The position numbers and the translations under genes were made by a program. From assembly GCA_004380135.1 (NCBI GenBank), contig QXCR01000010.1, positions 186,001-250,000 of the forward strand: a DNA stretch of 64,000 bases, read 5' to 3'. The notes beneath the pieces were generated by a model. It did not search any database. It was not told where the DNA came from and was given only the letters and a program-made list of their open reading frames with translations. Below are positions 56,088 to 64,000 of the stretch, in pieces (positions within the stretch are counted from its first letter, which is position 1; each line of letters opens with the position of its first letter). The DNA comes from Stemphylium vesicarium (lineage: Eukaryota; Ascomycota; Dothideomycetes; Pleosporales; Pleosporaceae).

Positions 56088-57008
56088 AGTGAGCTTTTGA
56101 GGTGGGTGGGGCAGATGCGAGTTGGGGAATGGAAATGTGAACACTCTTTGGTGATGAAGAACTGAAGGACTGAAGGGTTTCGGAACCGAAGATAATGCTC
56201 GACCTTCTTATGTCGGTTTCAAGGCGCATCACATGTGAGAGCCCACGCCTGTTCGGCCATCGCCGACCTGCCAAGTGGAGGAAACTATTGTCCGGTCGAG
56301 AGCGCTGCTCTATGGTCTCAGCCGAGATCCTTGGTATGAGCAAGAATAGTTCTCTTGGGAAATATCGTGCTTTGGAAGAGCCTATAGTATGGCCAGCTGG
56401 TAGAATCACTCAGTTTAGACATGATGAATGCGGCCAGCCAAAATCGGGCGTGAATCGTGGCGCAAAAAGCAAAATTCTGTAAATAAATATTTACCGGACT
56501 TGCTCGCAGGACTCGGAGTAGAAGTGACGGGATGGAGTGTGAATGAGGATGTGGTTCGTTGCGTAATTTTCCAGCACACCCACACTTTGAGGTTTTGACA
56601 GTTTGGTGACACGACATGGTACAGAAACACTCTTGGTTGGCGGCGCATATGTGAAGGCGTTCCCTTGATACGAGCATTAGCTCTACTTGGCGTTCATATA
56701 CCTGTTCGCTAACATGAATTGGATGCAGGTTAAATGTGCAAGGGCGCGTGGATGTGCGTGATTGTTGGGCGCGTAGCCATCTCTGCTTCCCCGTAATTCG
56801 GATTAGGGCATCTGGAGAGCTCTCATGGAAGGCCAGAGGCTGTCGTTAGTGACGAATCGGGATTTGGAGGTCTCCAAGTCGAATCAATAGTGGTTTATGT
56901 AGAGATCTGACGAGATGTCGCGGGTTTGAAAGCTACCTAGATAGGTAGTACTCAGAATGCATTGCGTCATCCCGCCAAACCCGAAGTCGCACTGCAGATG
57001 CGGCTGAC
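56088..57008. other. Intergenic region between divergent genes
   Basis: About 0.92 kb between the secreted-protein gene and the HAD gene. No gene or repeat recognised. Confidence 0.5.
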
Positions 57009-57910
57009 ATGAGACCCACATGCCAGAACACCAACCTATGCAACATCATCACGATGAACGCCCTCATCGCTCGGCACACCAATCATCTCAGATTTGTATG
57101 CAAGCCCTCGCCCCGTAGCACAATCATCCGTCACTGTCTGAGTGCAACGCGATCGGTCACTACAATGTCCCAGCCTGTGCGACCTCGGCGGTTTACCCCA
57201 CTGAACCCCGAGAAGAGAAAGGAGGGGGATGCGCGGCCTCCGTTGAAGGGCATTGTTTTCGACGTCGACGGAACATTATGTAATGAATAACCCAGTGGTG
57301 ATGATCGAAAGAGCAAGGACCGTGTTAACATGCGATAGGCTTGCCACAAAATCACATGTTCGCTGAGATGCGGGCAGCCCTGGGTATCGAGAAGCCAACT
57401 GATATCCTGGACCACGTGTACTCGTTACCAGAAGGTGAACAAGAAGAAGCGCAAGAGAAGATTCGAAACATTGAGCGCACTGCGATGACGTCGCAACAGC
57501 CACAGGCCGGTCTTGTTGAGTTGATGGAATACCTCGACTCGCGGGGTGTCAAGAAGGGAATTTGCACGCGCAATTTCGACGCGCCTGTCACCCATCTTCT
57601 TACTACTTTTCTGCCGAATTCCAAGTTCAGTCCGGTTGTGACACGCGAGTTTAGACCTCCGAAGCCTGATCCAGCGGGTATCTTACACATTGCCAAGGAT
57701 TGGATGCACGAGGATGGAGGAAACAGTCTCATCATGGTGGGCGACTCCATCGATGATATGACGGCGGGTTATCGTGCTGGAGCTGCAACCGTTTTGTTGG
57801 TCAATGATGTGAACAAGCATCTCGCGGAGCATGAGCATACGGATCTTGTTGTCAAACAACTGGATGAGCTCATTGAAGTTTTGGAGAATGGGTTTGAAGG
57901 GAGACATTGA
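57009..57910 (+). CDS. HAD-superfamily hydrolase (phosphatase-like)
   Basis: Two exons (57009-57279 and 57339-57910, phase 1) give 280 residues from the first ATG; in-frame ATGs at 57054 and 57165 are alternatives. Motif I is GIVFDVDGTLC with the nucleophile and acid Asp pair. Motif II is the Thr of GICTRNFD. Motif III is the Lys of FRPPKPDP, and motif IV is VGDSIDDMTAGYRAG. A small helical cap lies between motifs I and II (IEKPTDILDHVYSLPEGEQEEA). This order is typical of HAD phosphatases of the phosphoglycolate-phosphatase type. The residues before KGIVFD are basic and rich in Arg and Ser, which could target mitochondria if the first or second ATG is used. Confidence 0.87.
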
Positions 57911-58981
57911 TGGCGGTGTGCATGTGGAACTACTACAAGAAAGCACCACAACATATAACAAGCAATCATCTCAGACAGAAGGAAATATGGACTTGACGTG
58001 GTTGGTATTATCTCCGTCGCCAAAGCAGCCACGTGGTACTTGTCCCTAGGGATGCAGGAACATAACAGTCGTGTAACCAACTTCCGCTCTCATTATTCGC
58101 GAAAACCATGTGACACCCGCAGCACAATCCTGTACAATCGATTCGTCAAACGGCTGGGGTGCAGTACTTGGGTAGCGGTGGACGCATGATAGCCTCGGCA
58201 TGCAGGTTCGCGCTGAGGCTGGGGGCAAGCCGCCTGCCGCTTGCGGCAACCCCACACGGATAAACAGCCGCCTCAAGCTTTCAGCAGACACCACCAAGCT
58301 CACCAAGCATTCTCCAGCTTTTTCGTTAGGTCCTTGCCATCATATTGATTTGTACGACGAACAGCGCTTTCATGCCACTGTGCTTTTACCATCTTTTGGG
58401 GTCGACACGGCGCCACGCAAAATTAATGGCGCGGGTCACCTACTTTGCCATATTGACATCGCTATAGCCGGGTCGTGTCGCCTGACATATATTAGGCCGA
58501 TCGGCATGCGCTCGACGAAACATGCTCGAATCAAGGCATAAATAGCGTCAATGGTCGCTGTCCAGTCTTAACGTTGCATCAAGTTTCGGAATGAAGCTGG
58601 GTACCAGGGTCTTCAGGAGCCCGATCTCCGTTCAACCAATCCAGCGTGCAGTAGCAGCATATCAACCGTGCCTGCGGAAACCATGTTTATCGACCACGGT
58701 GGCCAACGCGAGGGCCGATCTTGTTGATCCGGGCATCTAACTGCATACAGTGCCTGAAACAATTGGGCCCAGCGTGAAGATCGACTAGTTAGCCACCTAC
58801 CTAGTCTGTACATACTTCGTTTCTTGGCAATCACGACTATAATTGCCCATGATGTGCCCTGCAGATGCAGCTTCCACGCCACATCGTTCACTCTCCTTGC
58901 CAAGGAACTAAGTGTGCGCGAGAACCTTTGGGCTACTTGCTTCCTCTTCCTCGCCCTGCTTTTCCAGCACCACCAGCCAAG
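57911..58981. other. Intergenic region, promoter side of the S53 protease
   Basis: About 1.07 kb. A TATA-like CATAAATAG lies near 58,535, some 440 bp before the protease ATG. No gene seen. Confidence 0.5.
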
Positions 58982-60907
58982 ATGAGGTACACACCAGTTC
59001 TGACAGGCCTGTTGGCAGTTTCTGGGGTCAGCGCCATGTCTACCTCGAGCACTTCTCACATTGAAGGCGAGGTCGTGGAGCGCCTTCACGGTGTTCCAGA
59101 GGGCTGGAGTGAGGTCGCGGCTCCACACCCGGATCAAAGGTTGCGTTTCCGCATTGCCGTGCGCTCGGTGAGTAATTGCTTTTGTCATCGAGATGCACTC
59201 GAGTAAAATGAAGCTTTCAGTGCGTTTTACTAACAATAGTAGGCGGATCCCGAGCTGTTTGAACGGACGCTCATGGAGGTCTCTTCACCTAGCCACCCTC
59301 GCTACGGTCAACATTTGAAGCGAGACGAGCTCAAGAACCTCATCAAGCCGCGAGCTGAGGCAACTTCAAACGTTCTCAGCTGGCTCGAGCAGTCAGGAAT
59401 TGAAGCCAAGGACGTCCAAAATGATGGAGAGTGGATTAGCTTCTACGCACCGGTCAAGCGTGCTGAGGAAATGATGGGTACCACGTTCATGACCTACCAG
59501 AGTGACGTCCGCGCCACCGTTAAGAAAGTCCGCTCGCTGGGCTACTCGGTACCAAAGCATGTGCGGGATGATATTGATTTGATCCAGCCCACCACGCGCT
59601 TTGGTCAGATCCGGCCTGAGAACAGTCAAGTTCTTACTCACGAGGAGGTACCTTTCTCCGTGCTTGCCGTTAACGCGACTTGCAACACCAGGATCACTCC
59701 TGCCTGCCTCGCAGACCTTTACAACTTCAAAGATTACAACGCTAGCGACGTTGATGTCAAGCTCGGAGTCAGTGGTTTTCTAGAGCAATACGCTCGCTTT
59801 GCCGACTTCACGCAGTTCGCCAGCAGGTTCGCACCACAGGCGGTTGGCACAATATTCGAAGTCACGTCTGTCAACGAGGGGCCTTTTGACCAAAATTCGA
59901 CGGCCAGTAGTGTTGAAGCCAACCTAGACATCCAGTACACAGCAGGTCTTATATCGCCAAAGATCACTACTGAGTTCTACACCGTTCCTGGACGCGGGTT
60001 CTTGGTCCCTGATCTCGACCAGCCATCTGCGGACGACAACAACAACGAGCCTTACTTAGACTTCTTCACCTACCTTGTTGGTCTCGAGGACGAAGAGCTT
60101 CCTGAAGTGCTCACAACTTCGTATGGTGAGAACGAGCAGAGTGTTCCTGCTGAGTACGCCAAGAAGGTCTGCGATATGATCGGCCAGCTCGGTACCCGCG
60201 GTGTCTCTGTCATATTTTCCAGCGGTGATACTGGTCCCGGCTCTGCATGCCAGACTAATGACGGAAAGAATACCACACGCCTTTTGCCAATCTTTCCGGC
60301 CTCCTGCCCATATGTCACCTCAGTGGGTGGAACTGTTGGCGTTCAACCTGAAGCAGCCGTCTCATTCTCCTCTGGTGGCTTTTCCGACCTCTGGCCTCGT
60401 CCAGCTTACCAAGAAAAGGCCGTAAGCGAATACCTCGAGAAGCTTGGAGATCGCTGGGAGGGTCTTTACAACCCCAATGGTCGCGGATTCCCTGACGTCG
60501 CGGCCCAAGGTCAGGGCTTCCAGGTCATCGACAAAGGCACCTTGGGCTCTGTTGGAGGAACGAGTGCATCTGCGCCTGTCTTTGCGTCGGTTGTTGCACT
60601 CCTGAACAACGCTCGCCTGGCGGCCGGTATGTCCTCTCTGGGCTTCTTGAACCCGTGGATCTACGAGCAGGGTTTCCAAGGCTTGAACGACATCGTGGAC
60701 GGAGGCTCTCGAGGCTGCACTGGTCGTGATATTTACTCGGGACTCCCTGCTCCCTTTGTGCCTTATGCCTCGTGGAACGCCACCGAAGGCTGGGATCCAG
60801 TTACCGGCTATGGTACTCCTGATTTCGAGCAGCTGCTTCGCCTTACCATGACGCCCAAGTATGGTGAGCGTCGCGTTCGTCGTGGCGGTCTTGGTGACAA
60901 GGCTTAG
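58982..60907 (+). CDS. Secreted sedolisin (peptidase S53), tripeptidyl-peptidase type
   Basis: Two exons (58982-59167 and 59243-60907, phase 0) give 616 residues. MRYTPVLTGLLAVSGVSA is a signal peptide. The S53 pro-domain (activation) covers about residues 30-195 (HPRYGQHLKRDELKNLI, then GYSVPKHVRDDIDLIQPTT). The catalytic residues are Glu287 and Asp291 in SVEANLDIQYT, the oxyanion Asp391 in SSGDTGPG, and Ser503 in GGTSASAP. The C-terminal calcium site is seen in GLNDIVDGG and WDPVTGYGTP. Sedolisins work at acid pH, and the fungal ones release tripeptides from external protein. Residues at the end (KYGERRVRRGGL) are basic and may be removed. Confidence 0.93.
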
Positions 60908-62213
60908 CAACTGTTCGTACAACTGCTGTGAATCGTGGTACGAAGAGAAGGGCCTTTCTTAGATTAAGCATCTTACCAATGAAATTCTTTTGACCACTTT
61001 GCAGATTTCGCACATGACATGGTGCATTTCAAAGCATGACTGATATTTATTCGAAACAACACGGCGAATGCTGCGTGAGACCTTGTAATGTAAGTTACTA
61101 CCGTGATGACGGTTGTGGCTTCCCCACAGACGCCACCCGAAACCCTGCGCGGTAGCCACATCCAACCGGTGCTGATTACGAGGCGTCAGCCAAACCTTCA
61201 CTACAACTCTATTCTCACCTCTCACTTCACACATCTCCTTTCGTTTTGCCACAGTATTCATCAACATCACCACTACAAAATTAAATCTCGGAAACATGCT
61301 TACGGCCGTCTTTGGTTGTTCGGCGCACCAAGCGCCACTCGGGCAAATTTCACGAGCTGCCTGATGCGGTTACTGCACCCAGCACTTATCTCAACCGAAG
61401 CATGACAAGCATCCGCCACAGTGCTTGATCCTTCTACGCCCATGCGCATGGAAATTTCTACCAGACGGGCCTTATGCGGCATCCGGTCCAATCACAACCC
61501 ATGGCCAATAAATTGTGATGCGCGGTGAGCCCGCGCAATGAACGTAGCGCGGCTCTGGGTGACGGCTTAAGAAACAGAGATAAGACCCGGCTCTTTACAC
61601 AATCAAAGGAGCACCTTCGCCCGTGCTATCAAGGAATACGAAGTGGGACCAGTATTGCTTGAACGCCATGGCGGAGTGTGTAGCGGGGCTTGTGGAAGCT
61701 TTGCACTGTTAGCTTCGGACCGCCAACATGGTTGTGTGCCTAGTCACGCATGTTTTCCCCACCTATATCACGACCGTACCTGAGCGATATGCGCAGAACA
61801 TGAGCAATGCCGCTATCGTATGCTTTCTAAGTGCGCCCAATCTATGGCAAGTGACCGTCATCAGAGGTGGAGGAACAATATCAAGACCGCATATGACGGA
61901 TCATACACGCCAGGAGTGTTGGCCGAACTGCGGCCCGGGTAAGCTACAACATGCGACCATTTTCTCGCCTGCCTAAACAGGCAAAGAGCTGACCCCCAGT
62001 CTTTCATAGACTATCCATGTTTGTCCAGGCACAGTAAGATAGATGCCGCGTCGCGTGCAGGGTAGCTCTAGGGTGACGTCGGTTGTGCGCGCTTTACCTG
62101 TACTTCAAGAAGGCTGCGCGCCCACCCGATTGTCTTCTTTACGGCCATTGATAGTCACAGCTCGAGCTTGACTACCGACCAATTCCGGCGCCTCAAATCC
62201 GAAGCAATTCAAG
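60908..62213. other. Intergenic region between the two protease genes
   Basis: About 1.3 kb, 3' flank of the S53 gene and promoter of the S10 gene. No gene or repeat recognised. Confidence 0.5.
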
Positions 62214-63958
62214 ATGCAGCTTCTTTCAATCATCGCCATCGGTGGCCTCACAGCTAGCGTTTCTGCCCGAAGCGCTCGCTCTGTTGGCAAGAAGGCTGAG
62301 CTTCCTCGTCCTCGCCTGACGGTCCCGACGCAATCGCTCCAGCCTCACAAGCGCCAAAGCTCTCAGATTATCACTACTGAGGCTTCCAAGGGTATGTATG
62401 TATGTATCAGGGTGTAGAGCTTGCTAACAATTAGCAGCATTCGCCGTTAATGGCACTGCAGGCGCCATTCCCGATGTCAACTTCGACATTGGCGAGTCTT
62501 ACGCTGGTCTCCTCCCCATCAGCAAGGCTGCCAACGAGACCTCCGAGCTCTACTTCTGGTTCTTCCCCTCGGAGAACCCGGATGCTGATGACGAGATCAC
62601 TATCTGGCTGAACGGTAAGCAAATTTACTACCAACTCACTGAATCCGTCTAATAATGATCTAGGTGGTCCCGGCTGCTCTTCCCTCGAGGGTTTCCTCCA
62701 GGAGAACGGTCCCATCTCCTGGCAATACGGCAGCGGTCCCCATGCCGTGTACAACCCATGGAACTGGGCGAACCTTACCAACATGGTGTGGGTCGAGCAA
62801 CCAGTCGGCACTGGCTTCACTCAAGGCAAGCCTACTGCCACCTCCCAAGAGGAGACTGCCGAGGAGTTCCTGGGTTTCTTCAAGAACTTTGTCGACACTT
62901 TCGGTCTGCAGAACCGCAAAGTCTACATCACTGGCGAGTCCTACGCTGGCCGCTACGTCCCCTACATCGCCGACGCCATGTTGAGCAAGAACGACTCTAG
63001 CTACTACGACGTCAAGGGCATAATGTTCTACGACCCCAGTGTCGCCGAGGACGTTCTCCTCGAGGATATTCCCGCGGTGCCTTTTGTCGACCAATGGGCT
63101 GGTCTTTTCAACTTCAACCAGACATTTATGGACGACATCCACAACCGCTCTGAGGCCTGCGGCTACACCGAGTACATGGAAAAGTACCTTACTTTCCCTC
63201 CTCCCGGCAAGTTGCCCTACCCTTCCATGGATGCCAGCACCGAAGGCTGCAGCCTGTGGGAAGACATCTACAACGCCGTCTTCTACACCAACCCGTGCTT
63301 CGACGTATACGCCATCGCTACAACCTGCCCTCTTCTCTGGGACCCGCTCGGCTTCCCCGGTTCCTTCGACTACCTACCCCCCGGCACCGAGATCTACTTC
63401 AACCGCTCCTCCGTGCAAGCCGCTATCAACGCCCCCATCCAGCCGTGGGCCGAATGCTCCAACGGCGTGCTCGACGAAGACACTTCGCCCCAATCCTCGT
63501 GGGAAGTCATCCCCCGCGTCATCGACGCCCTCGACCGCACCGTCATCGCGCACGGCGAGCTCGACTACATCCTGCTCTACAATGGCACGCTCATGGCGAT
63601 CCAAAACATGACATGGGGCGGCATGCAAGGCTTCCAGTCCCCACCCACCGACGACTTCTACGTCCCCTACCACGACGATCTCAGCCTGACTAGCCTGAGC
63701 GCAAAGGGCCTCATGGGCAAGACCATCACGGAGCGCAAGCTCACCTACGTCCAGCAGGCTATGAGTGGACACATGGTCCCGCAGTACCAGCCTAGCTCTG
63801 CTTACCGCCAGCTTGAGTTTTTGCTCGGCAGGATCGAGAGTCTTACTAGTAGGGAGCCGTTTACTACGCTGCCCAAGGCGCCGCAGAGCAATGCTACTAG
63901 CATTGGTGAGAAGAGGGATCTTGGGATCATGGGAAGGGAGTTTAAGAAGTGGTTTTAG
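62214..63958 (+). CDS. Secreted serine carboxypeptidase (peptidase S10)
   Basis: Three exons (62214-62391, 62438-62614, 62664-63958) give 549 residues. MQLLSIIAIGGLTASVSA is a signal peptide, and PHKR suggests a pro-region cleavage site. Core motifs are LYFWFFPSENPDADDEITIWLNGGPGCSS, NMVWVEQPVGTGFT, Ser211 in GESYAGRY, Asp419 in GELDYILLYNGT and His488 in SGHMVPQYQP. Many N-glycosylation sites are present. The enzyme removes C-terminal residues from peptides, generally at acid pH. The first intron ends TTAGCAG, a tandem NAGNAG acceptor, both choices in frame. The gene lies 1.3 kb behind the S53 endo/tripeptidyl-peptidase in the same direction, so the two may be co-used in external protein digestion. 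The gene is complete; only 42 bases follow. Confidence 0.93.
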
Positions 63959-64000
63959 GGGTTGAGTTGACGCGACGTGATGAGATCTAACTTGGTGGTG

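Noticed and set aside
1..64000. tRNA, rRNA or CRISPR loci
   Set aside because: No convincing A/B-box pairs with cloverleaf, no rRNA-like conserved stretches, and no spaced direct repeats were found by eye; a tRNA search program would be needed to exclude tRNAs fully.

Overview
The window is a piece of a filamentous ascomycete genome. It has short phase-matched introns with GT-AG borders (one probable GC-AG), U2-type branch sites, fungal-specific Zn2Cys6 regulators, a fungal sedolisin protease and SEA-complex, SF3b, Prp24/SART3 and mitoribosome genes. The set of families and the RIP-like decay of two pogo-type transposons suggest a dothideomycete (Pleosporales-like), but this is inference and no species is claimed.

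Layout. 1-29.4 kb is a dense core block, mostly in divergent or convergent pairs: a partial SEA4/MIOS gene, an epoxide-hydrolase-fold enzyme, an unrecognised coiled-coil protein, SF3b5, a Yar1-like ankyrin protein, RNA polymerase III subunit C11, a Zn2Cys6 regulator, a CaiB/BaiF CoA-transferase, two decaying genes (a Pfa5-like palmitoyltransferase with an in-frame stop and an SGNH hydrolase with a deleted core), a homeodomain plus C2H2 regulator, UTP15, mitoribosomal uL22m and PRP24/SART3. Several essential RNA-machinery genes (splicing, Pol III, rRNA processing, mitochondrial translation) lie here, typical of a conserved neighbourhood.

29.4-54 kb is looser accessory sequence. It holds a decayed pogo/Fot1-type element (from 29,942), two neighbouring paralogous C2H2 genes (33.4-36.8 kb), an unrecognised coiled-coil protein with a CxC...CxCGHxxxxH motif, a 3.2-kb gene desert, a second Zn2Cys6 regulator with seven exons, a probably secreted epoxide-hydrolase-like enzyme, a small membrane protein, a complete 1,745-bp pogo-type element with long terminal inverted repeats and TA target duplication (49,307-51,051), an FAD/NAD(P)-binding oxidoreductase and a probable dehydrogenase remnant.

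54-64 kb holds a carboxymuconolactone-decarboxylase-like enzyme, a small secreted protein, a HAD-family hydrolase and two secreted proteases (sedolisin S53 and serine carboxypeptidase S10), which could act in sequence on external protein. No PKS, NRPS or terpene synthase is visible, so the oxidoreductases and regulator at 43-55 kb do not form a recognisable metabolite cluster. The most unusual signals are the 17-bp tandem units at the same offset from the ends of both transposons, the two gene-decay events at 14.8-17 kb and the paralogous C2H2 pair. All exon borders were assigned by eye from reading frame and splice signals.
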